Assembly (NCBI RefSeq): GCF_007565055.1
Contig: NC_044560.1
Coordinates: 87,487,295-87,551,294 of the forward strand
Origin: Rhinopithecus roxellana
Taxonomy: Eukaryota > Chordata > Mammalia > Primates > Cercopithecidae
Length of the DNA: 64,000 bases
Reading direction: 5' to 3'
This document shows positions 20,401 through 30,499 of the stretch, piece after piece; positions within the stretch are counted from its first letter, which is position 1, and each line of letters starts with the position of its first letter. Made by a program: the position numbers and the translations under genes. The notes below the pieces were generated by a model. It saw only the letters and a program-made list of their open reading frames with translations, did no database searches and had not been told where the DNA came from.

Positions 20401-21475
20401 CAGTCCCCACTCAATCACATAGCCCTGAGGCCATGGACTGGGGGGCTCCCAGCCCACCCAGAGGCTGTGAGGGTCTTGGGCCATGGCATGGAGTCTGGTC
20501 AGGGCTGGGCCTGGAGACAGGGTGGGAAATGGTGGAATGAAGGTGAAAAGAATGCAGGCCCTGGAGCCAGAAGCCTGGGTTCAAATCCTGGCTTTGCTAC
20601 TTACAGGCTGGGTGACCTTTGGTAGGTCAACATCTGAGCCTCAGTTTCCTCATCTGTAAAGTGGAAATGATGATAAAAGTTCCTACCTCATAGGGTCTCA
20701 GTGCAGATTAAATGACTTGATGCACAAAACAAGCCCGGCACAGTGCCTGGCGCAGAGTAGTTCTTGTTAGTGATAATAGCTAACACTCTTTGGTTCTTGG
20801 TATGTGTCAGGCGTAGTCCTTGATATATTTTATTTTAGTTTACTTTTTACTTTACCTTACTTTATTTTATTTTATTTTTATGTGGAGACTTGCTCTGTCA
20901 CCTAAGCTGAAGTGCAGTGGCGCCATCTTGGCTCATTGCAACGTCTGCCTCCCTGGTTCAAGTGATTCTCCTGCCTCAGCCTCCCAAGTAGCTGAGATTA
21001 TAGGCAACCGCCACCATGCCTGGCTAATTTTTGTATTTTTAGTAGAGATGGGGTTTCACTATGTTGGCCAGGCTGGTCTTGACCTCCTGACCTCAGGTGA
21101 TCTGCCCGCCTCAGCCTCCCAAAGTGCTGGGATTACAGGCATGAGCCACTGTACTGGACTCCTTGATATATTTTAATTCACTGAGTCCTCTAATAGTCAT
21201 ACCCAGGAAGTACTACTCTTGTTCCCATTTTATTAATGAGAAAACTGAGAGACACAGAGAAGTTAAGAAACTTATCTAAGATCGCACAGCTAGTAAGTGG
21301 GAATATTAGCTATGATTATTGTTATTGTGATTATTCGTCCCACCTGGCAAGGACCCATGTTTAGGGAAAGCAATGGGTGGTGGCAGCTGATCTGAGAATG
21401 AGCAATGAACTCATAGACCATGTTCCAGGTGGAAAAGCCTGGGGCTTTCTCTCTTGGCTTTCTTGGCAGAATGGG

Positions 21476-21508
<33 letters not shown>

Positions 21509-24500
21509 CTTAACCTGGTTCTGGCTAATGATAATAACAACAGCAGACACATGCAGAGCAGTTACTTTGTGACAGGTACTTGTCTTAACTCATGTACACC
21601 CCACGGCACCCCTCAGTAGGTGCTGTTATCATCGCCATCTGCTAGATGTGTAAACAGAGGCTGGGGACGGGATGTAACTTGCTCAGGTCACACTGTTAGC
21701 AAGTGATAGGACTAGATTTTTTTTTTTTTTTTGAGGTGGAGTCTCCTTCTGTTGCCCAGGCTAGAGTGCAATGGTGCAATCTCAGCTTGTTGCAACTTCC
21801 GCCTCCCAGGTTCAAGCAATTCTCCTGCCTCAGCCTCCCGAGTAGCTGGGATTACAGGTGCCCGCCACCATGCCTGGCTAATTTTTGTATTTTTAGTAGA
21901 GATGGGGTTTCACCATGTTGGCCAGGCTGGTCTTGAACTCCTGACCTCAGATGATCTGCCCACCTCAGCCTCCCAAAGTGCTGGGATTATAGGTATGAGC
22001 CACCGCCCCCGGCTAAGGGGACTAGATTTGAACCCAGGCAGTCTAGCCTTTGAATTGGTGCGCTTGACCTCTGTGTTCTTCTGGCCGCCAGCCCCCTTTA
22101 CCTCTGCTCTCTGAGAAGACCACCGGGGTGGGACGGGAGGTCCCGGCTGAGTTATAGGCCACAAGGGCCACCTCCTGGGCTTCTGAAGGCAGGGGGAAGG
22201 TGCAGCTGAGCTCTGTGGTGTTGCAGAGGGGCAGGATGGCCCCAGCCTGGCCTGAGGGTCTCCAAGAAACCACATAACCTTGGATCTGTCCGCTGTCTTC
22301 CTCCAGGGGCACTGGCTGCGGGGCAGAGGAGGAAAAAGAGAAGGGGATGTGCAGCTCATCTTGAATCGAGGAGAGCCTCTAGGTAGGGTGGATGGATCAT
22401 ACGAACGGAGCCTCCCCAGGCTGGGGCCAGGCTTCTCATCCCCCTCCCCTTTTCCCTCTGTTCCCTTGTGCTAGGTTCTAGGAAGGAGGGCAGGAAGAAA
22501 CCAGAGGACAGGAAGAAACAAGTCAGTGCACACAGCAGGCTCTTAACTATTCACTGAAGTACCCTGTGACCTGCGTTGTAGTCTCTCCAAAAGCTAACTC
22601 AGCTCCCTAGGCACATGCAAATTGCATGCAAATCACATATAAATGCATCCACGCCTCCCAGACCTGTTGCAGTCCTAAGCCTCGGTTTGCAGGGGCCTGT
22701 TTGGATTGGAGGAGGTGTCGAGGTGGAGGGATGGCCTTCAGAGGGAGTCACCTTCCAGAACAGCTGCACTGTCCTGGGGTCCAGCTGCCTCTGCCGCCAC
22801 CATGTGTTCAGTCTGACAGTGGGGGCTGTGGATGGAACAAGAAGAGGGGGTGCCAGTTGGGGAAGGCCCTGAAGCCTGGACTGGATACTGATGGCTGCTG
22901 CCAGCCTCTCATCACCTCCTTACCCCGTTCAGTAGTTCTCAGCTCCAGGCTGGGACTCCAGTCGCTCCAGTGGCCAGGCAGGGGCCAGCGGATGCAGCGT
23001 ATCTGCAGGGTGTAGGCCGTGGCTGGTAGGAGCCCACAGAGCTCATACCGAAGGGCCTCCAATGGCAGGGGGCCCACCTGGTTGGGGGTGGACATGACTA
23101 TGAGCCTTGGATGGCTGGGTCATTCTAGGGCCAGCTCAAGCCCAACTTACCCTACCCCCTGCCCCCACCACCTCAGGCTCTCCAGGTTGCCCTCTGCCTC
23201 ACCAGTGCCCAGCTGGCTTCTCCACTCTGCGGCTTATGGCGCAGCTCACACTTCTGATTTATGTGCAGGGCTGGCTGCCATGGCTCCCAGCACAACTGTA
23301 GGCAGCCTGCCTGGGGAGGGGCCGCTTCAGGGCTGGGGTCCATGGTCCGCAGCATGGGGGGCTCCAGTTTCACTGCAAGGAGTGGGACTGTCAGAAAGTC
23401 TCCCTGCCCCACCCTAGAGGGCTCTGTTTTAGCTCCCTCTTGTCTCCCTGTCTGCAGTTCACCATCTGTCCACGTTGCTAATGGCCGGTTTCTGTGGTTC
23501 CTCTTTCTGTGTCTTTGTTTCTCTCTAGGTGTCTGTTTCTGCTCTTGCCCCAGGGCTTTTGCACTGATTGTTACTTCTGCTTGAAATGTTTTCTCTCCAG
23601 ATATCCAGCAGCTTGCTCCCTCATTTCCTTCAAGGATCTGCTCAATTGTCATCCTCTTAGTGAGGCTTTATTGACAAGCCTATTGAAATAGCCAGTGCTC
23701 CCCTTCCCCTCTCTCTCTATGCCCTTCCCCTCCTTTAATTTCTCCTTTCTGCTTATTGCCATCTGAAACTCTATCTTATTTTTCCCCCCACTGGAATCTA
23801 ACATTCTGAGGGCAGGATTTTTGATGCTTTGTATCCCCAGTACCTAGGGCAGTGCCTAACACGTAGTGGGTGCTTCAGGAAATGCGCTGAAAGCATGACT
23901 GAATGTGCCTCCTTGCCTCTGTGTCTTCCTGTCTCTGGGTCTGTGTCACCATTTCTCTGTCTCCAGCTGCACCTCTCTTTGTCTCTGTCCCTCTCCTCTG
24001 CCTCTGTCTCTAGGTCTTCCAGTGTCGTCTTGTCTGTTGCTGGTTCTGTGTTTCCCTCTCCCTTCCTCTCAGTGTCTGCCCATTTTGGGGACCCCCTCCC
24101 TCCCCTGCATCACCCACCAACGTCCATGGGCTGAAGGCACAGTTGTGGGGACATGCTGGTCCCCAGCGCATTCTCCGCCTGCACCCAGATGCCCATATTC
24201 TGGTACAACAGCAGGTGTCTGCGTGGGATGGAGCAGTGGCTCTGCCCGTCCTCGGGCACGCAGTCCAGGATGGAGTCCCCTTGGGTCTGACAGTTGCCCC
24301 GGCTCCTGCCAATAGTCCAGGCTTGGGTGCCAAGCAGAGGTAGAAAGCGAGGCTCCCTTCTCCCTCCCAGAGGTGTGCCCAACATCCTACCCATGCCCCA
24401 CCCCAGAATCCAAAGGGAGGCGACCAGGGTGGGGGCCCCTCCTCACTTGAAGCTCTTCAGAGTGAAGCTGGTGGGTAGGTGGGTCTCAGGTCCTGGCTCC

Positions 24501-27500
24501 CACTGGCAGATGAGGCTGCTGGTTGTGAGGTTCATGAGGCAGGAGAGGTTGCGGGGTATGGCTGGAGGGTCTGCATGTGGGTGGGAAGAGTGTGAGGGCT
24601 TTGGGTGGGACCACTCAGAAAGCACCCTCTGGGACTAGCTGGCCATGTTGCCTTGCCCTGGCTTGGTTCCTCTGTTGTCACCTTGTCTGTCCCCCCGTCT
24701 CCAGGCAGAGTGGCTCTGGAAGGGCAGCCCTGGGGGAAGCTAAGTCGCAGGCATGTACAGGGGCAAGCCTCACAGACCCCCAGCAGCCCAGTGGTGGCCC
24801 ACTTCCAAGTCCCCCAACTCCAGACGCTTTGTCAGTGACAGTGTAGTGTTTGGGTTTTCATCCTGGTCCTGCCATTCATTAGCCCTGTGATCCTGAAGTT
24901 ATTTAACTGCTCTGTGCCTCAGCATCCTCATCTGTAAAATGGGGATAATGGTAAAATCCCACCCCCTAGTGTTGTCATGAGGGCTAAATGACTCACTCTA
25001 CATGAAGTGCTCAGAACAGTGCCTGACATACAGGAAATGCTACATAAGTTTTAGCAGTGGCCATTACTGATGCTTTTTTTTGAGGCGGAGTCTCGCTCTG
25101 TCACCCAGGCTGGAGTGCAGTGGCCGGATCTCGGCTCACTGCAAACTCCGCCTCCCGGGTTCACGCCATTCTCCTGCCTCAGCCTCCCGAGTAGCTGGGA
25201 CTACAGGCGCCCGCCACCTCGTCCGGCTAGTTTTTTGTATTTTTTTTAGTAGAGACGAGGTTTCACCGTGTTAACCAGGATGGTCTCGATCTCCTGACCT
25301 CGTGATTCGCCCGTCTCGGCCTCCCAAAGTGCTGGGATTACAGGCTTGAGCCACCGCGCCCGGCCCTTTTTTTTTTTTTTTTTTGAGACAGAGTCTCACT
25401 CTGTGGCCCAGGCTGGAGTGCAGTGGCGCGATCTCGGCTCGCTCGGCTAATTTTTGTATTTTTAGTAGAGACAGGGTTTCTACACGTTGGCCAGGCTGGT
25501 CTCAAACTCCTGACCTCAAATGATTCACCCACCACAGGCTCCCAAAGTGCTGGGATTACAGGTGTGAGCCACTGTGCCCGGCCCATTACTGATTCTTAAA
25601 CAAGAACCTTGGTCTTTGTTTTTTCCTTATGCCTCAACTTGGCACAAACTCCATCTTTCTCAGTTTGAAAGGAAGTTTGAAACGGGGGTGGGGGAGAAGC
25701 CAGGGACAAGCCCAGCTGGTAGAGAATGTTCTCCCTGGAGACACCCTCTGATGGCTGAGGACTTGCGCTATGTAGAGTAGTGGTCACCACACTGGCTTTA
25801 AAGCCACACTGCCTCCATCCTTATTAATGTGTGACAAGGGCAAGTCATGTACCCTCCCTGACCCTCAGTTTCCTCATCTGCAAAGTGAGGCTACACAGTA
25901 GTACCAACTTGTACTACTGTTACCTGATATCATGCCCATAAAGTGCTTATTAGATAAGAGCTCAATAGGTAGTATTCTTTTGTTTTTTGAGACCAATTTT
26001 CACTTTTGTTGCCCAGGCTGGAGTGCAGTGGCGTGATCTCGGCTCATTGCAACCTCCACTTCCTGGGTTCGAGCAATTCTCCTGCCTCAGCCTCCCGAGT
26101 AGCTGGGATTACAGGCGCCCGCCACCACGCCCGGCTAATTTTTTGTGTTTTTAGTAGAGACAGGGTTTCACCATGTTGGCCAGGCTGGTCACAAACTCCT
26201 GACCTCAGGTGATCCGCCTGCCTTGGCCTCCCAAAGTGCTGGAATTACAGGCGTGAGCCACCGCGCCCGGCCGGTAATATTCTTTTTTTTTTTTTTTTTT
26301 GAGACGGAGTCTCGCTCTGCTGCCCAGGCTGGAGTGCTGTGGCCGTATCTCAGCTCACTGCAAGCTCCGCCTCCCGGGTTTACGCCATTCTCCTGCCTCA
26401 GCCTCCCGAGTAGCTGAGACTACATTAGCTGGGACTATAGGCGCCCGCCACCTCGCCCGGTTTTTTAATTTTTTTGTACTTTTTAGTAGAGACGGGGTTT
26501 CACCGTGTTAGTCAGGATGGTCTCGATCTCCTGACCTCGTAATCCGCCCATCTCGGCCTCCCAAAGTGCTGGGATTACAGGCTTGAGCCACCGGGCCCGG
26601 CCTAATATTCTTATTAGTATTGGCAGGAGGGTGTTGGAGGCAGAGTAGTTGGATGGCTGGAGGGACTTACAGCCTGCACGCAGCTCAACCTGGTCCAGGA
26701 TCTGCAGGCTGTTGCCCCAGTTCAGGCAGCAGGAAAGAAAGGCCCGAGTGTGGTTGAGGTGGGGCAGGGTGATGGTAGATTGCTGGGTCCCATCAGACAG
26801 ACGCTGCTGCCTGCCCCCGGGCTGAAGCTCTGCTCCCAGTCTCCACAGAATCTGTGGCTCCAGGTCCAGATGGCTGCAGTTCTGCTTGATGATGCAGGAG
26901 GCTGTGATGGGATCCCCCAGGTGGACAATGGGGGCTGAGACACTGACGTGCCCGCACTCCTCCAGACCTGGGGTGGAAGAGAATGGGCCAGGAACGACTC
27001 CTCTGCCTAGCAGAGCTGGGCTATAATCTAGGCCTTTGTACTCCTAGACTCAGGGCCCTCACCTTCCTTTCTCACCCTTCAAGACATGGGGGCTGGAAAT
27101 GGAAGGATGTGGACGGAGACTTCGAGAGGCTACGGAGGTAAGACAGAGATAGTGCTGTGCCACTAACTGTTTATCAGCCAGCTTGGCAGAGAAAAGCAGA
27201 CCCTGGTTTGTAGCGTGTGCCTTTCCATGGTGTAAATACTCTCACTGTAGCTGATTTCAGCCTACTGAAGTGACATCATTGATCGGGGAGTTGGGAAGAG
27301 ATGTTCCCAATTAGTGTTTGCAAGCCAGCACCAGCACACCACCAGATGGAGACTGTTAACTCCCCATTGCCCTCCCCAAGGATGGTGCAAGCAGTGATTA
27401 GAGTGATAAGAACCCATAACCACAGCAATCTTTTCACAATTCAAATCTGATTCTGCTACCCCATCTCCATCGCAGCACTTCAATGGCACATTATTGCTCT

Positions 27501-30469
27501 GAAAGGAGTATGGTGTGATGGATGAGTGTGGATGTTGGGACTAGACTGCCTCGGTTTAAATTCTGGTTCTATTGCTTATTAATTACATGATCCTGGTATA
27601 TTTCTGAGATTTTCTGTGCCTCAGTTTTCTCATCTGTAAAATGGGGATAAAATCATCCCTACCTTAGTGTTGCTGGAAGGATTACATGCGATAACATATG
27701 GAAGGCATTTAGAGCAGTGTCTGGCATGTGAGTATGTGCTGCAATCATTAGGATAAAGACTCAAATCCTTCACCTAGCTCTTGTGGCCTGGCCCCTGCCT
27801 GACCCTCTCAGTTCCAGCTTATACCGGTCTCTCAGCTCCAGCCATTCTGGCTCATTCTTGCTATTCTTTGAAAACTCCATAATCTTTCCAATCTCTGGAT
27901 CTTTGCACCTGCTGTGTGTGTTTTTTGTTTTGTTTTGTTTTGGTTTTCTTTTTCTTTTTTTTCTTCAAGGTCTTGCTCGTCACTCAGGCTGGAGTGAAGT
28001 GGCATAATCATGGCTCACTGCACCCTTGACCTCCTAGGCTCAAGTGATCCTCCCACCTCAGCCTCCTGAGTAGCTGGGACTACAGGTTCATGCCAGCATA
28101 CCTTGCTAATTTTTTGATTTTGTTTTTTTTTCGTGTGTGTGTAGAGATGAGGTTTCACTATGTTGGCCAGGCTAATCTTGAACTCCTGGGCTTAAGCAGT
28201 CCTCCTGCCTCAGCCTCCCAAAGTGCTGGGACTACAGATGTGAGCCTCTGTGCCCAGCCTGCTGTTCTTTTTGGAGGGACTCTTCTTTCTCTCTCCCACC
28301 CCTGTTTCACCTGGTTAATGCTTAGGCATCTTGAAGAAACCAGGCCAGGCACTAACGAACTGGAGGAGGCCAAGGTCCCTGTACTTCCTCAAAGCTCTTA
28401 TTATCCTTCATAATTATAGAGTCTTATGATTATTTACTTATCTATCACTCCAGCTAGACTATAAATTCTGTGAGGCCAGCAGACCTTGGCTGTTTGCTTA
28501 TTACTGTATTCCCAGTGCCTAGTACAGAGTAGGACCTTCATGAATATTTATTATTATTATTTTGAGATGGAGTTTTGCTGTCACCCAGGCTGGAGTGCAA
28601 TGGCGCAATCTCAGCTCACTGCAACCTCTGCCTCTTGGGTTCAAGCGATTCTCCTGCCTCAGCCTCCCAAGTAGCTGGGGCTACAGGCACGCACCATCAT
28701 GCCCAGCTAATGTTTTTTTTGTATTTTTAGTAGAGATGGGGTTTCACCATGCTGGCCAGGCTGGTCTTGATCTCATGACCTTGTGATCCACCCTCTTCAG
28801 CCTCCCAAAGTGCTGGAATTACAGGCATGAGCCACCGCACCCGGTCGATGAATTTTTTTTGATAAATAAATGAACAAATAAACATACACTTTGCCTGCAA
28901 TGCTTTCTGTCCTCTCTCAGGTTTTCTTAGGCCTGTTTTACTGATGGGGATGCGAAGACCCTGAGAGGAGAAGCAGTTTGCCCAGGGTCACAGAACAAGT
29001 TCATGATTCTCAGCAAAGGGCTTCTACTACTTCACAGACTCAGGATTTCAGGCTGGAAGGAAATTTACCAGGTTGTTTGCTTCAAAACTCTACCTGATGC
29101 TCTGCCCTCTACAGCAGAGCTTGAGTGGCCTTTTTTTGTATGGCCTAACAACTAAGAATGTTCCTTACATTTTTAAAGAGTTAAAAACAAACAAAACAAA
29201 AACCAAATAAAAACATGCAACAGGCCTGGGCGCTGTGGCTCACGCCTGTAATCCCAGCACTTTGGGAGGCCGAGGTGGGCGGATCACCTGAGGTCAGAAG
29301 TTTGAGACCAGCCTGGCCAACGTGGTGAAACCCCGTTTCTACTAAAAATACAAAAATAAGCCAGGCCTGGTGGCAGGCGCCTGTAATCCCAGCTATTCAG
29401 GAGACTGAGGCAGGCGAATCACTTGAACCCGGCAGGCAGAGGTTGCAGGGAGCCGAGATTGCACTACTGTACTTCAGCCTGGGCAACAGAGTGAGACTCG
29501 GTCTCAAAAAAACAAAACAAAAAAACCCCTGAAAAAACAGAAACATGCAATAGGCAGGGCATGGCAGCTCATGCTTGTAATCCCCATCCTTTGGGAGGTC
29601 AGGGCAGGTGGATTACTGGAACCCAGGAGTTCGAGACCAGCATGGCAAAACTACATCTCTACAAAAAATACAAAAACATTAGCTGGGTGTAGTGGCATGC
29701 CCTGTACTACCTTGGAGGCTGAGGCGGGATGATCACTTGAGCCCAGGAGGTTGAGGGTGCAGTGAGCTGTGATTGTGCCACTGCACTCCAGCCTGGGCAA
29801 CAGAGGCAGACCCTGTCTCAAAAACAAACAAACAAACAAACAAACAAACAAACAAACAAGGAACAGAGAGAGTATGTGGCCTGCAAAGCCTAAACATTAC
29901 TGTCAGACAAAGTTTGCCAACCCCTGCTGCACAGCATCTTTGTCAATCCTGGCTTCAGCTTGCATACCTCTGGGGATGAGAAGTTCTCTACCTCTCAAGA
30001 CAGAGTTTCCATAGTTGGTAACCAAGCTCTGCCTGGGCTTCTTTATTTCAGGATGAAACCTGTCCCCTTGTAGCTTCCGTCCTGATCCCTTTGCTGCCCA
30101 CCAAGGCTACATAGGACCCATGGGTTCCTTCTGACAGCTTGGTAGAGATTTGTGGACAAGATCTGCGCCCCACTGGCCTTTTCCAGGATGACCAGCCCGG
30201 GTCGTCTCACCATTCCTCTTGGGTGGTGGTTTGCCTGTGGAAGTCTGTGGGTGGGATGCCAGCTACCCCATATCTGTGGCTCAGTCTTGAGTCTTTTGGG
30301 ATTCTCTGGGAATCCCAGGAGCCATGTGGCAGTGCAAGAAAATTCCCAATATCTCTCCTTGTAACTTCCCCTCACCACTGCACCCTCATCCTTGGCCATA
30401 CTCACTTCCGGGGAGCAGCAGGATGATCAGGGCAGCCCAAGTCAGGCTGCAGGTTCTCAGCCTTGCCAT
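17026..30469 (-). CDS. CSF3R: CSF3R, granulocyte colony-stimulating factor receptor (complete coding region, 15 coding exons)
   Basis: Single-pass type I cytokine receptor of myeloid cells. It binds G-CSF, dimerises and signals through JAK/STAT3/5. Coding exons join to 2508 nt, 835 residues; every junction is GT-AG and in frame. Order: signal peptide (1-24), Ig-like domain, cytokine-receptor homology module with WSDWS at 318-322, three more fibronectin III domains, a membrane helix at about 628-650, and a cytoplasmic tail. The tail keeps a Box1 region ([10 protein letters not shown]), a Box2-like stretch (ITKLTVLEEDE) and the four signalling tyrosines in YVLQ, YGQL, YLRC and YENL (726, 751, 766, 786). 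Human has 836 residues; one Asn is absent after the membrane helix. Differences from remembered human sequence include T620I and T640S. Confidence 0.97.
17640..17800 (-). repeat. MIR, CSF3R intron 16
   Basis: 'catatcacagggaggtgacc' and 'agctgggattcaaacttggg' match a reversed MIR core. Confidence 0.65.
17898..17976 (-). CDS. CSF3R: CSF3R exon 16 (Box1)
   Basis: Completes Arg653 and encodes [20 protein letters not shown] and PTIMEE. It contains the proline-rich Box1 that docks JAK kinases. Phase 0 at its end; donor GTGAGA. Confidence 0.96.
18226..18319 (-). CDS. CSF3R: CSF3R exon 15 (membrane helix)
   Basis: Encodes (E)GSELHILLGLFGLLLLLS then CLCGTAWLCCSP and two nucleotides. The hydrophobic helix is complete. 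Residue 640 is Ser (codon 18266-18264) where human has Thr. The exon ends AGC CCC AG; the AAC (Asn) codon I remember in human is absent. Confidence 0.96.
18490..18630 (-). CDS. CSF3R: CSF3R exon 14 (last FnIII domain, juxtamembrane)
   Basis: Encodes (S)TILNASSHGFVLHGLEPAS and on to STVLTLMTLIP plus one nucleotide. Thr615 and Thr618 are kept. Residue 620 is Ile (ATC, 18496-18494), Thr in human. Donor GTAAGG. Confidence 0.96.
18742..18888 (-). CDS. CSF3R: CSF3R exon 13
   Basis: Encodes (A)PCHAPELHLKHIGKTWAQL on to TIFWTNTQNQSF plus one nucleotide. It is the start of the fifth FnIII domain. The following intron is only 111 bp and remains open in this frame. Confidence 0.96.
19060..19105 (-). 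repeat. Short MIR fragment, CSF3R intron 12
   Basis: 'gagccaggatttgaacctgg' followed by 'ctctgcttgactctggagcc' matches a piece of the reversed MIR. Confidence 0.5.
19209..19526 (-). repeat. Alu (J/S), CSF3R intron 12
   Basis: Minus-strand Alu flanked by a perfect 'ctctgtccaatttct' target duplication on both sides. Confidence 0.92.
19827..19928 (-). CDS. CSF3R: CSF3R exon 12
   Basis: Encodes (E)NIRPFQLYEITVTPLYQDA and MGPSQHVYAYSQEM plus one nucleotide. Acceptor CTCTACAG. The donor is G|GTTCGT, an atypical +3/+4 with G at +5. Confidence 0.95.
20322..20510 (-). CDS. CSF3R: CSF3R exon 11
   Basis: Encodes (G)PALTRLHAMAQDPHSLWVG on to ...EQNGSATGFLLQ plus one nucleotide, the fourth FnIII domain. 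It includes N-glycosylation sequon NKT. Donor GTAAGG. Confidence 0.96.
20550..20795 (+). repeat. MIR, CSF3R intron 10
   Basis: Long MIR: 'ctggagccagaagcctgggt', 'tcagtttcctcatctgtaaa', 'cagtgcctggcgcagagtag'. Confidence 0.85.
20795..21310 (-). repeat. MIR split by an Alu, CSF3R intron 10
   Basis: Two halves of a reversed MIR flank an Alu. The right half has 'aatgagaaaactgagagaca' and 'cacagctagtaagtggga'. Confidence 0.75.
20833..21160 (-). repeat. Alu (S), CSF3R intron 10
   Basis: Minus-strand Alu flanked by 'ccttgatatatttta' at 20818-20832 and 21161-21175. Confidence 0.92.
21476..21507 (+). repeat. (TG)n(AG)n microsatellite, CSF3R intron 10
   Basis: About eleven TG units run into four to five AG units. 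It is likely to vary in length. Confidence 0.9.
21560..22060 (-). repeat. MIR split by an Alu, CSF3R intron 10
   Basis: Reversed MIR ('gcagagcagttactttgtga', 'gctcaggtcacactgttagc' on the left, 'gatttgaacccaggcagtct' on the right) interrupted by the Alu at 21720-22015. Confidence 0.75.
21720..22015 (-). repeat. Alu (S), CSF3R intron 10
   Basis: Minus-strand Alu flanked by 'ggactagattt' on each side (21709-21719 and 22019-22029). Confidence 0.92.
22102..22315 (-). CDS. CSF3R: CSF3R exon 10
   Basis: 71 codons plus one nucleotide: PVPLEEDSGQIQGYVVSWRP on to ...TPVVFSESR. Third FnIII domain; sequon NTT in PLCNTTELSC. Acceptor CCCGCAG; donor GTAAAG. Confidence 0.96.
22752..22825 (-). CDS. CSF3R: CSF3R exon 9
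   Basis: Encodes (A)PTVRLNTWWRQRQLDPRTV and QLFWK, ending in phase 0. Donor GTGACT. It joins the WSXWS-bearing domain to the next FnIII domain. Confidence 0.95.
22924..23077 (-). CDS. CSF3R: CSF3R exon 8 (WSXWS motif)
   Basis: Encodes VGPLPLEALRYELCGLLPAT on to ...LELRTTER plus one nucleotide. The class I cytokine-receptor signature WSDWS (residues 318-322) lies at 22969-22955. Acceptor CAACCAG; donor GTAAGG. Confidence 0.97.
23203..23372 (-). CDS. CSF3R: CSF3R exon 7
   Basis: Encodes (V)KLEPPMLRTMDPSPEAAPP on to ...HKPQSGEASWAL, ending phase 0. Start of the second fibronectin fold of the cytokine-binding module. Donor GTGAGG. Confidence 0.96.
23560..23890 (+). repeat. L2 3' end, CSF3R intron 6
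   Basis: L2 pattern: 'cttgaaatgttttctctcca', 'ccactggaatctaacattct', 'tgtatccccagtacctaggg', 'gtagtgggtgcttcagga'. Confidence 0.75.
24118..24305 (-). CDS. CSF3R: CSF3R exon 6
   Basis: Encodes (K)SRGNCQTQGDSILDCVPED and on to ...SPQLCLQPMDV plus one nucleotide. It carries conserved cysteines of the cytokine-binding module (NCQTQ, LDCVP, SHCSI). Acceptor TTGGCAG; donor GTGGGT. Confidence 0.96.
24447..24570 (-). CDS. CSF3R: CSF3R exon 5
   Basis: Encodes (Y)PPAIPRNLSCLMNLTTSSL and ICQWEPGPETHLPTSFTLKSF plus two nucleotides. Begins the cytokine-receptor homology region with the paired Cys and C-x-W (CQW), and two sequons (NLS, NLT). Confidence 0.96.
24840..25062 (+). repeat. MIR, CSF3R intron 4
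   Basis: 'ctctgtgcctcagcatcctc', 'atctgtaaaatggggataat', 'aacagtgcctgacatacagg' mark a clear MIR. Confidence 0.85.
25073..25365 (-). repeat. AluY, cercopithecoid type, CSF3R intron 4
   Basis: Little-diverged minus-strand AluY with 'cgcccgtctcggcctccc' and 'caggcttgagccaccgcg'. It sits in the T-rich tail of the next Alu. Confidence 0.92.
25366..25583 (-). repeat. Alu with internal deletion, CSF3R intron 4
   Basis: Minus-strand Alu missing roughly 100 bp between 'gcgatctcggctcg' and 'ctcggctaatttttg'. The pair 25073-25583 is bracketed by 'ccattactgat' (25062-25072, 25584-25594), so this copy arrived first and the AluY landed in its tail. Confidence 0.9.
25785..25975 (+). repeat. MIR, CSF3R intron 4
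   Basis: 'ccctcagtttcctcatctgc', 'aaagtgcttattagataaga' fit MIR. Confidence 0.75.
25979..26272 (-). repeat. Alu (S), CSF3R intron 4
   Basis: Full-length minus-strand Alu following 'gtagtattctt' and followed by 'gtaatattctt'. Confidence 0.92.
26284..26602 (-). repeat. AluY, cercopithecoid type, CSF3R intron 4
   Basis: Minus-strand AluY followed by 'taatattctt'. It contains a small local duplication (tagctgagactaca / tagctgggactata). Confidence 0.9.
26671..26967 (-). CDS. CSF3R: CSF3R exon 4 (Ig-like domain)
   Basis: 98 codons with split ends: (S)LEECGHVSVSAPIVHLGDP on to ...ILDQVELRAG. It encodes the N-terminal Ig-like domain that contacts a second ligand in the 2:2 complex. Human has Ile where this has Val in GHVSV. 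Acceptor CCCCAG; donor GTAAGT. Confidence 0.97.
27505..27760 (+). repeat. MIR, CSF3R intron 3
   Basis: 'tgtgcctcagttttctcatc', 'tgtaaaatggggataaaatc', 'gcagtgtctggcatgtgagt'. Confidence 0.85.
27921..28258 (-). repeat. AluJ, CSF3R intron 3
   Basis: Diverged minus-strand Alu with a GTTTT-rich tail, ending 'cctctgtgcccagcc'. Confidence 0.88.
28553..28845 (-). repeat. Alu (S), CSF3R intron 3
   Basis: Minus-strand Alu from 'ttattattattttgagatgg' to 'ccgcacccggtc'. Confidence 0.9.
28915..29005 (-). repeat. MIR fragment, CSF3R intron 3
   Basis: 'ttttactgatggggatgcga' and 'gtttgcccagggtcacagaa' resemble reversed MIR. Confidence 0.55.
29223..29528 (+). repeat. Alu (S), CSF3R intron 3
   Basis: Plus-strand Alu 'ggcctgggcgctgtggctca' to 'aaaaaaacaaaacaaaaaaa'. 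Oppositely oriented to the intron 4 Alus. Confidence 0.9.
29553..29861 (+). repeat. AluJ with (AAAC)n tail, CSF3R intron 3
   Basis: Diverged plus-strand Alu; its tail (29820-29861) has become about nine CAAA/AAAC units, a probable length polymorphism. Confidence 0.9.
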
Positions 30470-30489
30470 AGTGCCAACTTGATGTTCAC
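30406..30489 (-). CDS. CSF3R: CSF3R exon 3 (start codon and signal peptide)
   Basis: Twenty nucleotides of 5' UTR, then ATG at 30469-30467 and MARLRTCSLTWAALIILLLP G plus one nucleotide. The hydrophobic stretch is a standard signal peptide. Context ACTATGG has A at -3 and G at +4. Acceptor CCTCCAG at 30490; donor GTGAGT. Human reads MARLGNCS. Confidence 0.96.
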
Positions 30490-30499
30490 CTGGAGGCAG

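Larger units (their letters stand above)
29115..29930. repeat. hAT-type element fragments split by two Alus, CSF3R intron 3
   Basis: 'gtatggcctaacaactaaga' on the left and 'ggcctgcaaagcctaaacat', 'aaagtttgccaacccctgct' on the right match nonautonomous hAT-Charlie-class DNA transposons. The exact family is not assigned. Confidence 0.5.
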
